This document shows positions 1 through 8,384 of a stretch of DNA of 47,739 nt, in pieces. The position numbers and the translations under genes are program-made. The number at the start of each line of letters is the position of its first letter. The stretch's first letter is position 1. The DNA comes from an uncultured Mordavella sp. (GTDB lineage Bacteria > Bacillota > Clostridia > Lachnospirales > Lachnospiraceae): positions 1 through 47,739 of the forward strand of contig CABPCP010000017.1 in NCBI GenBank assembly GCA_902406105.1. Reading direction: 5' to 3'. Below the pieces are notes generated by a model. It was not told where the DNA came from, did not search any database, and was given only the letters and a program-made list of their open reading frames with translations.

Positions 1-535
1 CTCTTAATGTCTGAAGCGGAATAGTACCCTCGCTGTAGAACTCTGTACGAGCCATATCAGCTCCGCCAAGACGGCCTGCTACAGCAGTCTTTACTCCAAG
101 GGCTCCTGACTTCATAGTTCTGGACATGCAGGATTTCATTGCACGACGGAAGGAAATACGGTTCTCAAGCTGCTGAGCGATGTTCTCAGCCACAAGCTGC
201 GCATCCTTATCCGGTCTCTTGATCTCTTTGATGTCGATGATGAGTTTCTTATCTGTAAAGCGAGCGAGTTCGCCTTTTACTTTCTCGATCTCTGATCCGC
301 CTTTACCGATCACAACACCTGGTTTCGCGGTGTAGATCACGATCTTCACACGGTCAGACGCTCTTTCGATCTCCATTCTGGAGACGCCTGCGTTATATAA
401 TCTCTTCTTAAGATACGTTCTGATCTCATGGTCTTCCACCAGGTAGTCAGCGAAGTCTTTCTCCGCATACCATCTGGAATCCCAGTCTTTGATGATTCCG
501 ACTCTCAAGCCATGAGGATTAACTTTCTGTCCCAT
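1..535 (-). CDS. rpsC: 30S ribosomal protein S3, partial (3' end outside the window)
   Basis: The first 178 codons of ribosomal protein S3 are visible; the C-terminal part lies beyond base 1. S3 sits at the mRNA entry site of the small subunit. The N-terminus [14 protein letters not shown] is the family signature, and the KH-domain motif [15 protein letters not shown] follows at about residues 70-85. The ATG at 535 is preceded by AAGGAGGGCAATC. It is the last gene seen of the S10 operon, 11 bases after rplV, in the standard order. Confidence 0.97.
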   Translation of the reverse strand, partial: MGQKVNPHGLRVGIIKDWDSRWYAEKDFADYLVEDHEIRTYLKKRLYNAGVSRMEIERASDRVKIVIYTAKPGVVIGKGGSEIEKVKGELARFTDKKLIIDIKEIKRPDKDAQLVAENIAQQLENRISFRRAMKSCMSRTMKSGALGVKTAVAGRLGGADMARTEFYSEGTIPLQTLR

Positions 536-546
536 GATTGCCCTCC

Positions 547-933
547 TTATCTTTCATCCAGCACAAGTGTAATGTGGCTCATTCTCTTCTCGATCCTGTA
601 AGCTCTTCCCTGTGCTCTCGGTCTGATTCGCTTCATTGTTGGTCCTTTGTTCGCGTAAGCCTCCGCGATATAAAGATTCTCAACATTCATGCCATTATTG
701 TTCTCAGCGTTCGCGATCGCTGACTCTAATAATTTCTTTATTAAACTGGAAGCATATCTTGGATTGTAAGTTAAAATACCAAGTGCTGTCGTTACATCCT
801 TACCTCTGATGGCGTCCAATACGAAACACGCTTTCTGAACAGAAACCCTTGCGTAAGACAGTTTTGCTGACGGTCTCGTATCCTTATTCGCATTTCTTTC
901 TCTCTTGATCTGGGATCTATGTCCTTTCGCCAT
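547..933 (-). CDS. rplV: 50S ribosomal protein L22
   Basis: 128 residues, slightly longer than the usual 110-117 because of a basic N-terminal extension ([17 protein letters not shown]). The body [18 protein letters not shown] and the C-terminal [19 protein letters not shown] are typical of L22, which lines the peptide exit tunnel. It lies between rpsS and rpsC in the S10 operon. AAGGAGGGCTTATCC stands directly before the ATG. Nothing suggests a defect. Confidence 0.97.
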   Translation of the reverse strand: MAKGHRSQIKRERNANKDTRPSAKLSYARVSVQKACFVLDAIRGKDVTTALGILTYNPRYASSLIKKLLESAIANAENNNGMNVENLYIAEAYANKGPTMKRIRPRAQGRAYRIEKRMSHITLVLDER

Positions 934-959
934 GGATAAGCCCTCCTTTCACAATCTGA

Positions 960-1241
960 TTATCTTACCTTTGATTTCTTCTCGTCTTTTCCATGTCCTC
1001 TGTATGTTCTGGTTGCCACAAATTCGCCAAGCTTATGTCCAACCATATCTTCTGTTACATATACCGGAACATGTTTTCTTCCGTCATGAACGGCAATTGT
1101 ATGTCCAACCATGCTTGGGAAGATGGTAGAACGGCGGGACCAGGTCTTGATGACTGATTTCTCACCCGCAGCGTTCATCGCGTCAATCTTCTTCAGCAGG
1201 CTCGCGTCTGCAAATGGTCCTTTTTTAATAGAACGTGCCAT
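960..1241 (-). CDS. rpsS: 30S ribosomal protein S19
   Basis: 93 residues, normal length. [19 protein letters not shown] at the start and [20 protein letters not shown] in the middle are diagnostic of S19, a head-domain protein of the small subunit that contacts S13 and 16S rRNA. A ribosome site (TTAAGGAGGTTAGAACC) precedes the ATG. It sits 24 bases after rplB and 26 before rplV, in conserved operon order. Confidence 0.97.
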   Translation of the reverse strand: MARSIKKGPFADASLLKKIDAMNAAGEKSVIKTWSRRSTIFPSMVGHTIAVHDGRKHVPVYVTEDMVGHKLGEFVATRTYRGHGKDEKKSKVR

Positions 1242-1265
1242 AGGTTCTAACCTCCTTAATGAAAA

Positions 1266-2108
1266 CTATTTGATCGCTTTTCCGTCTCTTCTTCTTACAA
1301 TCAGTTTGTTTGAAGATTTGTTTCTCTTTCTGGTCTTCAGGCCAAGCGCCGGTTTGCCCCACGGTGTGCATGGACCCGGACGTCCGATACCGGTCTTGCC
1401 CTCACCACCGCCATGCGGATGGTCATTCGGGTTCATAACAGAACCACGAACGGTCGGTCTGATACCCATGTGACGTTTACGTCCTGCTTTTCCAAGATTG
1501 ATCAGATTGTGCTCAGAGTTTCCTACAACTCCTACAGAAGCTCTGCAGATCATCGGAACCATTCTCATCTCTCCAGAAGGAAGACGAAGAGTCGCGTATT
1601 TTCCTTCTTTCGCCATCAGCTGCGCGCTGTTTCCAGCGGAACGAACCATCTGTCCGCCTCTTCCCGGATACAGCTCGATGTTGTGGATCTGAGTACCTAC
1701 CGGAATCTCAGAAAGGGGCAGGCAGTTTCCTACTCTCACCTCGGCTTCCGGCCCATTCATAACCTTCATGCCGACTTTCAGTCCTTCCGGAGCCAGGATG
1801 TATGCCTTTTCTCCATCTTCGTAGCAGATCAGCGCGATATTCGCTGTTCTGTTTGGATCGTACTCAATTCCGATAACTTTTGCGCTGATTCCATCTTTTC
1901 TTCTCTTGAAGTCAACGAGTCTGTATTTTCTCTTTGCGCCGCCTCCGCGGTGTCTTACTGTGATCTTACCTTGATTATTACGTCCTGCCTGTCTGCTCTT
2001 TGGCGCCAGCAGAGATTTCTCCGGCACGGTCTTCGTGATCTCAGAGAAATCAGAACCGGTCATCTGTCTTCTGGACGGTGTATATGGGCGATATGTTTTG
2101 ATTCCCAT
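1266..2108 (-). CDS. rplB: 50S ribosomal protein L2
   Basis: 280 residues, the normal size. [20 protein letters not shown] opens the protein, and the C-terminal [20 protein letters not shown] segment (here [20 protein letters not shown]) carries the histidine region near the peptidyl transferase centre. AAAGGAGAACAATC precedes the ATG. Unusually, 187 bases separate it from rplW upstream, where this operon normally has a few tens; that gap holds a repeat-like hairpin described separately. Confidence 0.97.
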   Translation of the reverse strand: MGIKTYRPYTPSRRQMTGSDFSEITKTVPEKSLLAPKSRQAGRNNQGKITVRHRGGGAKRKYRLVDFKRRKDGISAKVIGIEYDPNRTANIALICYEDGEKAYILAPEGLKVGMKVMNGPEAEVRVGNCLPLSEIPVGTQIHNIELYPGRGGQMVRSAGNSAQLMAKEGKYATLRLPSGEMRMVPMICRASVGVVGNSEHNLINLGKAGRKRHMGIRPTVRGSVMNPNDHPHGGGEGKTGIGRPGPCTPWGKPALGLKTRKRNKSSNKLIVRRRDGKAIK

Positions 2109-2180
2109 GATTGTTCTCCTTTCGATTGTTTATTATCACGGTTTCTATCCGTTTATCTGCGCTGTCTTAACGGGTATGTT

Positions 2181-2244
2181 CGCAAGGAAGTTCTTCTCGC
2201 TAGGCTCGTGAAACACCTCGCCAAGCTCCAAGAACGGCCTTGCG
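2181..2244. repeat. imperfect inverted repeat inserted between rplW and rplB
   Basis: The 187-base gap (2109-2295) between rplW and rplB holds two 15-base arms, CGCAAGGAAGTTCTT (2181-2195) and AAGAACGGCCTTGCG (2230-2244), complementary at 13 of 15 positions. The interior adds smaller GGC/GCC and GTG/CAC pairings, so one long hairpin can form. Next to it CTCGCTTT occurs twice around GCAAG (about 2258-2277). There is no open frame of note and no T-run. It resembles a REP- or MITE-type intergenic repeat; whether it recurs elsewhere in the genome cannot be seen here. Confidence 0.6.
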
Positions 2245-2295
2245 CTAACCTCAAACCTCGCTTTGCAAGCTCGCTTTCACTAAGCTGCTTTCAGC

Positions 2296-2601
2296 CTATA
2301 ACCCCTCGAAGATCTCGATATCAGCGCTGTCCGCGGTAAGCTGTACAACAGCTTTTTTGCTCTTTGCGGTCTTTCCAAACTGCATGGTTCCGCGCACTCT
2401 TCTCTTCTTTCCATCATAGTTCATGGTGTTGACGCTTTTTACTTTCGCTCCGTCAAACATCTTCTCTACCGCTTCTTTAACCTGGGATTTGGTTGCTTCA
2501 GGATGAACCAGGAAGGTATATTTCTTTTCTCCCATAAGCTCCATACTCTTCTCTGTCACAACCGGCTTCAGGATGACATCATAATATTGAATATTAGCCA
2601 T
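2296..2601 (-). CDS. rplW: 50S ribosomal protein L23
   Basis: 101 residues, normal length. MANIQYYDVILKPVVTEKSM and YTFLVHPEATKSQVKEAVEK are characteristic of L23, which sits at the exit of the peptide tunnel and docks trigger factor and SRP. Its start is adjacent to the end of rplD, so the pair is translationally close. The end (EIFEGL) is followed by the repeat-bearing gap before rplB. Confidence 0.97.
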   Translation of the reverse strand: MANIQYYDVILKPVVTEKSMELMGEKKYTFLVHPEATKSQVKEAVEKMFDGAKVKSVNTMNYDGKKRRVRGTMQFGKTAKSKKAVVQLTADSADIEIFEGL

Positions 2602-3221
2602 TATGCGTACACCTCCTCGATATTGCGGGCCGCAGCTTCTGTCGCGATCACTGTGTTATACTTCATAACATCGTACGCGTTGATGGTGTTGATCTTAGCC
2701 GTCTTAACATCAGCGATATTTCTTGCTGACAGTTCAGCGTTTGTGTTTCCATCTTCCAATACAACCAACGCCTTTGTTACGTCCAGGTTTTTCAGCACAT
2801 TTGCGAAGTTCTTTGTTTTGATCTCGTCAAATGCCAGCTTATCAACTACGATAAATTTCTTCTCTTCTACTCTGGAAGTAAGCGCAGATTTCAGAGCCGC
2901 TCTTTTCTCTTTCTTATTCATCTTAAAGGAATAGTCTCTCGGCACCGGAGCGAATACAATTCCGCCGCCTGTCCACTGTGGCGCTCTTGTGGAGCCCTGT
3001 CTTGCGTGGCCTGTTCCTTTCTGTCTCCATGGTTTTCTTCCTCCGCCAGAAACTTCAGAACGTGTCTTGGCCTTCTGTGTTCCCTGACGTTTTGCCGCAA
3101 GGTGGCTTACGACCGCCATATGCAGCAGGTGCTCGTTTACCTCAACACCAAATACCGCATCGCTTAAATCGATCGTACCAACTTCTTTACCTTCGATATT
3201 ATAAACAGATACGTTTGCCAT
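2601..3221 (-). CDS. rplD: 50S ribosomal protein L4
   Basis: 206 residues, normal length. The loop GGGRKPWRQKGTGHARQGSTR at about residues 60-80 (GRKPWRQKGTGHARQG core) is the L4 signature that reaches into the exit tunnel. In enterobacteria L4 represses this operon through its leader; whether that holds in this lineage is not known from the sequence. Overlaps the rplW start by one base and follows rplC by 28 bases. Confidence 0.97.
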   Translation of the reverse strand: MANVSVYNIEGKEVGTIDLSDAVFGVEVNEHLLHMAVVSHLAAKRQGTQKAKTRSEVSGGGRKPWRQKGTGHARQGSTRAPQWTGGGIVFAPVPRDYSFKMNKKEKRAALKSALTSRVEEKKFIVVDKLAFDEIKTKNFANVLKNLDVTKALVVLEDGNTNAELSARNIADVKTAKINTINAYDVMKYNTVIATEAAARNIEEVYA

Positions 3222-3249
3222 CTTAAGTCTCCTCCTTCCTCGTCAAAAC

Positions 3250-3930
3250 CTAGTTCGCTTTTACCGCTTCTTTGATCGTTACCAGAGATTTCTTTGGTCC
3301 CGGTACAGAACCCTTGATCAGCAGCAGGTTGTTCTCCGCGTCTACACGCACAACCTCCAGGTTCTGGATGGTGATTTTCTTGTTGCCCATCTGTCCAGGC
3401 ATCTTCTTTCCTTTGAATACTTTGCTCGGATCAGAAGCGGCTCCATTGGAACCCGCGTGGCGATGGAACTTAGAACCATGAGTCATAGGTCCTCTGTGCT
3501 GTCCATGTCTCTTGATGGCGCCCTGAAATCCCTTACCTTTGGAGATTGCTGTAGCGTCAACTTTGTCGCCAGCCTCAAAAATATCAGCTTTGATTTCCTG
3601 CGCAAGCTCATACTCACTTGCGTTCTCAAACTTAAACTCTCTAACGAATCTCTTTCCTGACACGCCAGCTTTCGCGAAATGTCCCTGCTCAGCCTTGGTC
3701 ACTCCGTGGCGGTGTACGATCTCTTTCTTTCCGCCTTTGTCTCTATTGACAATCTTGTCTTTCTTGTCAACAAATCCCACCTGCACCGCGTCATATCCGT
3801 CATTCTCAACCGTCTTGATCTGTGTTACTACACAGGGTCCAGCCTGAAGCACGGTAACCGGCGTCAGTGTTCCATCTTCATTGAAGATCTGGGTCATCCC
3901 CACCTTGGTAGCCAAAATCGCTTTCTTCAT
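3250..3930 (-). CDS. rplC: 50S ribosomal protein L3
   Basis: 226 residues, normal for the family. [20 protein letters not shown] is the L3 start, and [20 protein letters not shown] with [17 protein letters not shown] further on are the conserved core that reaches the peptidyl transferase centre. ATG preceded by CACAGGAGGTATTTATA. Second gene of the S10 operon, 76 bases after rpsJ. Confidence 0.97.
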   Translation of the reverse strand: MKKAILATKVGMTQIFNEDGTLTPVTVLQAGPCVVTQIKTVENDGYDAVQVGFVDKKDKIVNRDKGGKKEIVHRHGVTKAEQGHFAKAGVSGKRFVREFKFENASEYELAQEIKADIFEAGDKVDATAISKGKGFQGAIKRHGQHRGPMTHGSKFHRHAGSNGAASDPSKVFKGKKMPGQMGNKKITIQNLEVVRVDAENNLLLIKGSVPGPKKSLVTIKEAVKAN

Positions 3931-4006
3931 TATAAATACCTCCTGTGATTTACAGCGGAACGTCTTTTCCAGACGTTCATCCTAAATGTTAGGAATTACT
4001 GTGTTC

Positions 4007-4324
4007 TTATTTGGTTTTCATTTTGATATCAATATACACACCTGCCGGCATTTCCAGTCTGGACAACGCATCTACCGTCTTCTGGGTCGGTGTGATGATA
4101 TCGATCAGTCTTTTATGAGTTCTCTGCTCGAACTGCTCTCTGGAATCTTTGTATTTGTGAACCGCTCTTAAGATAGTAACTACTTCCTTTTTCGTCGGAA
4201 GCGGTACCGGTCCGCTCACCTGTGATCCATTCTTCTTAACAGTGTCGATGATTTTCTTCGCGGATGCATCCACCAGCTGATGGTCATACGCTTTCAGTGT
4301 GATTCTCATTACTTGACTTGCCAT
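4007..4324 (-). CDS. rpsJ: 30S ribosomal protein S10 (NusE)
   Basis: 105 residues. [19 protein letters not shown] and [21 protein letters not shown] are diagnostic of S10, which also serves as NusE in transcription antitermination. It is the first gene of the operon. AAGGAGGCGAC precedes the ATG and lies just beside a 6-bp hairpin in the leader, so access of the ribosome may be conditional (inference). Confidence 0.97.
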   Translation of the reverse strand: MASQVMRITLKAYDHQLVDASAKKIIDTVKKNGSQVSGPVPLPTKKEVVTILRAVHKYKDSREQFEQRTHKRLIDIITPTQKTVDALSRLEMPAGVYIDIKMKTK

Positions 4325-4565
4325 AAAAAAAGTCGCCTCCTTTTCGTACTTTTCACTTCAGTACGACAAGCGGTGACTGTACACTCTCCCGTGTGTGTCG
4401 TGAGAAACTCACACGTTGTTTCATACTTTTCCCTTGTGGTAATCAGTAATCAGTTGTGATTCGTACAGTGACTTGTCGCCAGTTTCCTAACTTGACATTC
4501 GCTCCACGGAAAACCTGCCACTTAAGGGCAGCAACCTCACGCTTCACAGCTATCAATGTCACAGC
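4325..4565 (-). promoter_or_regulatory. S10 operon leader RNA with competing stems
   Basis: About 240 bases lie between the predicted start of transcription and rpsJ. Complementary pieces: CGTACT (4345-4350) with AGTACG (4360-4365), right beside the Shine-Dalgarno; CGACAAG (4364-4370) with CTTGTCG (4472-4478); CTGTAC (4377-4382) with GTACAG (4463-4468); and GTGAG with CTCAC around 4410. The first two pairings share bases 4364-4365 and cannot both form fully. This is the layout of a ribosomal-protein autoregulatory leader, but I cannot match it to a named family. Confidence 0.5.
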
Positions 4566-4571
4566 TTTTTC

Positions 4572-4600
4572 AGTATATCTGATGATTCCATTTTTTTCAA
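4572..4600 (-). promoter_or_regulatory. sigma-A promoter of the S10 operon
   Basis: On the minus strand TTGAAA (4595-4600), a 17-base spacer and TATACT (4572-4577), one mismatch from consensus in each box. Transcription would start near 4565, giving the long rpsJ leader. The rest of the divergent gap (4601-4764) is A/T-rich; I see no clear promoter for the LysR gene on the other strand. Confidence 0.75.
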
Positions 4601-4764
4601 GGCTTTTCTTCTAATTCTTGTATTTTTTTTCGTACAATATACGTTTTTTTATTTCTTATCTGCTCCCTGCTGTTTTATCTCTTGTGTTTCTTTATCGTTT
4701 CCGCTACTATAACAAGTGATCACGGATTCTATTGTACGGTTATTAGGAAGGAGTTGTAAAGACT

Positions 4765-5637
4765 ATGGATCTCAAAAGATGGAAGGTCATGCTGGCGGTC
4801 GATGATTTTGGCAGTTTCACCCGAGCCGGGGAAGAACTGGGATACACCCAATCAGGCATCACCCAGATGATGAAAGCTCTGGAAAAGGACGTCGGCTTCT
4901 CCCTATTTGTCAAAGACAGCCATGGAATGCGGCTGACCGGAGAGGCCCAGTCTCTGATTCCTTCTGTCCGCGCTCTTTTAAACGCCGATGAGGTCGTTCG
5001 TCAGGAGATCGCTTCTTTAAAGGGCGCTCAAATAGGCGTGATCAAAATCGGCACGTACCTGAGTTGTTCTATCCACTGGATTCCCAAGATCATCCAGGAA
5101 TTCCAGCGCTGTCATCCTGATATCCATTTTAAAATCGTGGAGGGACTGGAAGGCGAACTGGCCGACTGGATCCAAGAACGCCGGGTCGATATCGGGTTCC
5201 TAAGCTATCAGGCGGGCCATCATTATGATTTCCTTCCTGTTATGGATGATGAATTATTCGCGGTCCTTCCAGAAGGACATCCCTTTACAGAGTACGACGA
5301 GATCCCGATCGAGAAATTCGAAGGCGTCCCGTTTGTTACCACAGAATACGCGCCGGACAGCGATATCCACCGTGTTCTTAAACAGTATCACATCAAACCG
5401 GATATTCGATATGTCTCTATCAATGAATTCTCCGTGCTCTCTATGGTAGAGCATGGCCTTGGCATCACGATCCTTCCAGGACTCCTCTTAAGAGGGCAGG
5501 TAGGCGGGTTTGTCTGCCGCCGGATCAGGCCTGGGGTTTCCCGCCAGCTTGGCCTGGCTTACGCATCCTTTAAGGATCTTTCTCCGGCTTCCCGGATTTT
5601 CCTGGAGTATGCAAAAGATTTTTTACTGGATGACTAG
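4765..5637 (+). CDS. LysR-family transcriptional regulator
   Basis: 290 residues. An N-terminal winged helix (MDLKRWKVMLAVDDFGSFTR, with AGEELGYTQSGITQMMKALE as the recognition helix region) is followed by a periplasmic-binding-like effector domain from about residue 90, the usual LysR layout. GGAAGGAG is 9 bases before the ATG. It faces away from the S10 operon and reads toward a sodium symporter gene with a palindrome in front of its promoter, so control of that transporter is the simplest guess. The effector is unknown. Not a PrdR: no PAS or AAA+ domain. Confidence 0.9.
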   Translation: MDLKRWKVMLAVDDFGSFTRAGEELGYTQSGITQMMKALEKDVGFSLFVKDSHGMRLTGEAQSLIPSVRALLNADEVVRQEIASLKGAQIGVIKIGTYLSCSIHWIPKIIQEFQRCHPDIHFKIVEGLEGELADWIQERRVDIGFLSYQAGHHYDFLPVMDDELFAVLPEGHPFTEYDEIPIEKFEGVPFVTTEYAPDSDIHRVLKQYHIKPDIRYVSINEFSVLSMVEHGLGITILPGLLLRGQVGGFVCRRIRPGVSRQLGLAYASFKDLSPASRIFLEYAKDFLLDD

Positions 5638-5665
5638 AATTTTCAGGGACAAGGTATAACTTTTT

Positions 5666-5681
5666 CTAATGTTGATATTAG
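5666..5681. promoter_or_regulatory. palindrome upstream of the symporter promoter, candidate LysR operator
   Basis: CTAAT-GTTGAT-ATTAG is a perfect inverted repeat 17 bases before the -35 box of the symporter promoter; a third CTAAT lies at 5687-5691. Placement upstream of -35 and next to a LysR gene fits an activator site. Binding is inferred. Confidence 0.5.
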
Positions 5682-5698
5682 TTTTTCTAATATTTTTA

Positions 5699-5727
5699 TT
5701 GACACTTCCTTCACAAAGCGATATACT
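5699..5727 (+). promoter_or_regulatory. near-consensus sigma-A promoter before the symporter gene
   Basis: TTGACA (5699-5704), 17 bases, TATACT (5722-5727). The -35 is perfect and the -10 has one mismatch. Start expected near 5734, only about 15 bases before an intrinsic terminator. Confidence 0.8.
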
Positions 5728-5750
5728 GAAAAAGAGGATTGAGTAAACAA

Positions 5751-5786
5751 AGGTGCTCTCACAATTCGTGGCGAGCGCCTTTTTTT
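5751..5786 (+). terminator. intrinsic terminator in the symporter leader
   Basis: AGGTGCTC (5751-5758) pairs with GAGCGCCT (5773-5780), with an inner CAC/GTG pair, followed by seven T. It could end LysR transcripts from upstream, but because it also lies downstream of the strong promoter at 5699 it would cut most symporter transcripts to about 50 bases unless relieved. Confidence 0.75.
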
Positions 5787-5884
5787 ATTTCTTGATCCAT
5801 CCAAAAAGGAGTAATGTATCATATTTCATCATTTGCCGGCACAACAGGAATCTTGACATTCTCCGCAAGAAAGGACGTGTGATT

Positions 5885-7258
5885 ATGAGTAATCAGACAA
5901 ACTCAGAAACTCGTCAATGGGGCTCTCGTTTTGGCTATCTTATGGTAGCGGCAGGCGCCGCCATAGGTCTGGGAAATATCTGGCGTTTCCCTTATCTTGC
6001 CTATCAAGGCGGCGGAGGTGTATTCCTGGTCGTCTATATCATCGTTGTCGCGCTGATGGGGCACCCGATGGTGCAGATGGAGACTGCTATTGGACGCTAC
6101 ACAGGAAAAGATACGGTAACCGCTTTCCAGCGAATCAATAAAAGGTGGGGATTCGCCGGCTGGATCGCCACCATCTGTACGATCATGATCTGTATGTATT
6201 ATGTTGTTGTCGGCGGATGGGTGGCAAAATACACCTCTCAGTATATCATCAGCGGTGATTTCGGCTCTGACAAACAAGCATATTTTGACGCTTTTACCAC
6301 CTCGACCGTTGAACCGATTATTTGGGCTATGCTTATTCTGATATTTGTATCAGTTGTCCTGTATTTCGGCATCACAAACACTGTAGAAAAAATAGCCAAA
6401 GTCATGATGCCTACACTTTTTGCCTTGCTGATCATCTGCGGGATCTGGGCGTTATTCGTAAACGAAAACGCCATGGAAGGCGTGAAATACTATCTGCTTC
6501 CGGATTTCAGCAAGTTCAGCTTCAATACTTTCGCTCAGGCGGCGGTACAGGTTCTGTTCTCCGTCGGCATCGGCTGGGGTCTGTATGTTACACTGGGCGC
6601 CAACATTCCAAAGGAGAATAATCTGAAAAGCGATGCGGTCATGGTTTCTGTCTTTGATACAGCCGCCGCGATCTTGGCGGGATTTGTAGTCGTACCTTCC
6701 GCTTTCTCCGGCGGTGTGGATATCGAATCCGCGGGACCAAGCCTGGTCTTCAATGTTATGACGGATATCTTTGACAAACTGCCCGGCGGAAGATTCATCG
6801 GGATCTGTTTCTTCCTGGCGATCCTTTTCGCGGTATTGTCCTCCCTGTTCAGCTTCTTCGAAATCTCCATCCGGACCTTCGAAGACAACAAACATATGGG
6901 ACGGACAAAAGCAACCCTGCTGACCGCCGCCATCATCGGCATCGGCAATATCTTCGCTTCTCTCGGCTTTGGAATACTCAGCGATGTGAAGCTCCCGTGG
7001 TTCGATGCCACCGGCTATGTCCCGCTTGGTATATACGACTGGCTGGATACCTTCTCCGCATATCTCCTGATGCCGATCGGATGTATCCTGGTCTGTGTTT
7101 TTATCGCTAAGGTATGGGGATTTAAGGACTATGAAAAAGAAGTTACCAACAACGGTAAATTTGGTACGGTTACGACCTATGAAAAGATTTTGACCGTTGC
7201 AGTGGTTCCTTTCTTTATGATCGTCATTCTTCTGACACTCTTTGGTATTTTAAAATAA
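5885..7258 (+). CDS. neurotransmitter:sodium symporter (NSS) family amino-acid transporter
   Basis: 457 residues from the ATG at 5885; AAAGGA lies 9 bases upstream, and the in-frame extension back to 5753 overlaps a terminator hairpin and is not used. The first membrane segment AAGAAIGLGNIWRFPYLAYQ carries the GLGNIWRFPY signature of the LeuT/NSS fold, with about 11 membrane helices following. Such proteins take up amino acids with sodium. The substrate cannot be read from sequence; proline is attractive because the proline reductase operon is near, but this is inference. TSUP permease gene follows after 37 bases, probably cotranscribed. Confidence 0.9.
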   Translation: MSNQTNSETRQWGSRFGYLMVAAGAAIGLGNIWRFPYLAYQGGGGVFLVVYIIVVALMGHPMVQMETAIGRYTGKDTVTAFQRINKRWGFAGWIATICTIMICMYYVVVGGWVAKYTSQYIISGDFGSDKQAYFDAFTTSTVEPIIWAMLILIFVSVVLYFGITNTVEKIAKVMMPTLFALLIICGIWALFVNENAMEGVKYYLLPDFSKFSFNTFAQAAVQVLFSVGIGWGLYVTLGANIPKENNLKSDAVMVSVFDTAAAILAGFVVVPSAFSGGVDIESAGPSLVFNVMTDIFDKLPGGRFIGICFFLAILFAVLSSLFSFFEISIRTFEDNKHMGRTKATLLTAAIIGIGNIFASLGFGILSDVKLPWFDATGYVPLGIYDWLDTFSAYLLMPIGCILVCVFIAKVWGFKDYEKEVTNNGKFGTVTTYEKILTVAVVPFFMIVILLTLFGILK

Positions 7259-7295
7259 ATTTGGATATTATCCATAAAAAGGAAGGAGAGGTTTT

Positions 7296-8165
7296 ATGAG
7301 CGCCGCAACTATCTTACTTATCATCATGTGGGCCTTTGCCGCAGTATTTTTCGTCATACTGGCCAAAGACGTGATCGCCCACAAAGACGAACTCGACAAG
7401 ACAAAAATGGGGTACAATGTACTTGTCAGCGCGGTAGCAAACTTTTTTGACACTCTGGGAATTGGAAGCTATGCCATCGCCACTTCCGCATGGAAGTTCA
7501 ACAAGGCTGTCTCTGACGACTTGATCCCCGGAACTCTAAATGTAGCTTTTGGTATCCCGATCTGCGTGGAAGCTACCATTACTATGACTCGGATCGATGT
7601 GGATCCTCTGACTCTGGTCTTAATGATCGCTGCCGCCATCATAGGCTCTGTACTCGGAGCTAAGATCATATCCAAAATGGATATCATGAAGATTCGTGTC
7701 ATTATGGGTGTTGCTCTCTTGATCGTCGCGGCCATTACATTGTGTAAGATCAACGCCGTGGGGCCATTCGGCATGATCGGCACCGCCAGGGGGCTGTCCG
7801 GCGCAATGCTGGCGATCGGTGTGATCGCCAACTTTATCTTGGGTGTTCTTATGACGGCAGGCATCGGCTTATATGCTCCTTGTATGGCTCTTGTACTCCT
7901 GCTTGGCATGAGCGCGGATGTGGCCTTCCCGATCATGATGGGGTCCTGCGCGTTCCTGTGTCCGGCCTGCGGAATTACTTTTATTAAGGAAGGAAAATAT
8001 CAGAGAGCCGCCACGATCCCTATGATCATCTCCGGATCCATCGGTGTTCTGATCGCTGGATTTATCGTAACATCGCTGCCGCTTACTTTACTGACTTACT
8101 TGGTATGCGTAGTCATGGTGATCTGCGCGCTCCTGTTTTTCCACGATGCCAGCAGATCAAAATAA
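7296..8165 (+). CDS. TauE/SafE (TSUP)-like membrane permease, copy 1
   Basis: 289 residues with roughly eight hydrophobic segments and no signal peptide. The motifs ANFFDTLGIGSYA near residue 50 and GIGLYAPCMAL with FPIMMGSCAF later match the sulfite exporter TauE/SafE family, whose members export small sulfur or organic anions. GGAAGGAGAGG precedes the ATG. It follows the NSS gene by 37 bases and ends in a strong terminator at 8191, so the two form one operon. A clear paralog follows at 8385. Substrate unknown; 5-aminovalerate, the proline reductase product, is a speculative candidate. Confidence 0.82.
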   Translation: MSAATILLIIMWAFAAVFFVILAKDVIAHKDELDKTKMGYNVLVSAVANFFDTLGIGSYAIATSAWKFNKAVSDDLIPGTLNVAFGIPICVEATITMTRIDVDPLTLVLMIAAAIIGSVLGAKIISKMDIMKIRVIMGVALLIVAAITLCKINAVGPFGMIGTARGLSGAMLAIGVIANFILGVLMTAGIGLYAPCMALVLLLGMSADVAFPIMMGSCAFLCPACGITFIKEGKYQRAATIPMIISGSIGVLIAGFIVTSLPLTLLTYLVCVVMVICALLFFHDASRSK

Positions 8166-8190
8166 AGACATAATTGGACAGTTTTTAAAA

Positions 8191-8217
8191 AAAGCGTGGT
8201 TAGCCACGCTTTTTTTC
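8191..8217 (+). terminator. intrinsic terminator after TSUP permease 1
   Basis: AAAGCGTGG (8191-8199) pairs with CCACGCTTT (8204-8212) around TTAG, followed by a run of T. Confidence 0.9.
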
Positions 8218-8226
8218 GTGGTTTGA

Positions 8227-8255
8227 TTGACTTTTAACAATTCTTCTGGTAGGAT
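8227..8255 (+). promoter_or_regulatory. sigma-A promoter of TSUP permease 2
   Basis: TTGACT (8227-8232), 17 bases, TAGGAT (8250-8255); start near 8262. It gives the second permease its own transcript after the terminator of the first. Confidence 0.65.
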
Positions 8256-8280
8256 ACATATAGAGCATTCATATTTTATT

Positions 8281-8314
8281 CAAATCCACAACAAATCGGG
8301 GGGTTGTGGATTTG
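8281..8314 (+). promoter_or_regulatory. perfect 12-bp hairpin in the TSUP permease 2 leader
   Basis: CAAATCCACAAC (8281-8292) and GTTGTGGATTTG (8303-8314) pair perfectly around a G-rich loop. It lies about 20 bases after the predicted start of transcription and has no T-run, so it is not a terminator. A 5' stabilising hairpin or a protein site are both possible. Confidence 0.65.
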
Positions 8315-8384
8315 AGATTGTACAATATGTATATGCTTGTAACCTTTACAATTTCATATATCAATAATCTGGAGGGATGTTTTT

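Noticed and set aside
5813..5881. Possible 22-codon leader peptide before the symporter gene
   Set aside because: Its AGGAG is only 2 bases from the ATG and the peptide has no run of a regulatory amino acid, so evidence for attenuation through it is too weak.
5753..5884. Forty-four-codon N-terminal extension of the NSS symporter
   Set aside because: It runs through a terminator hairpin; the ATG at 5885 has AAAGGA and starts the family's normal N-terminus.
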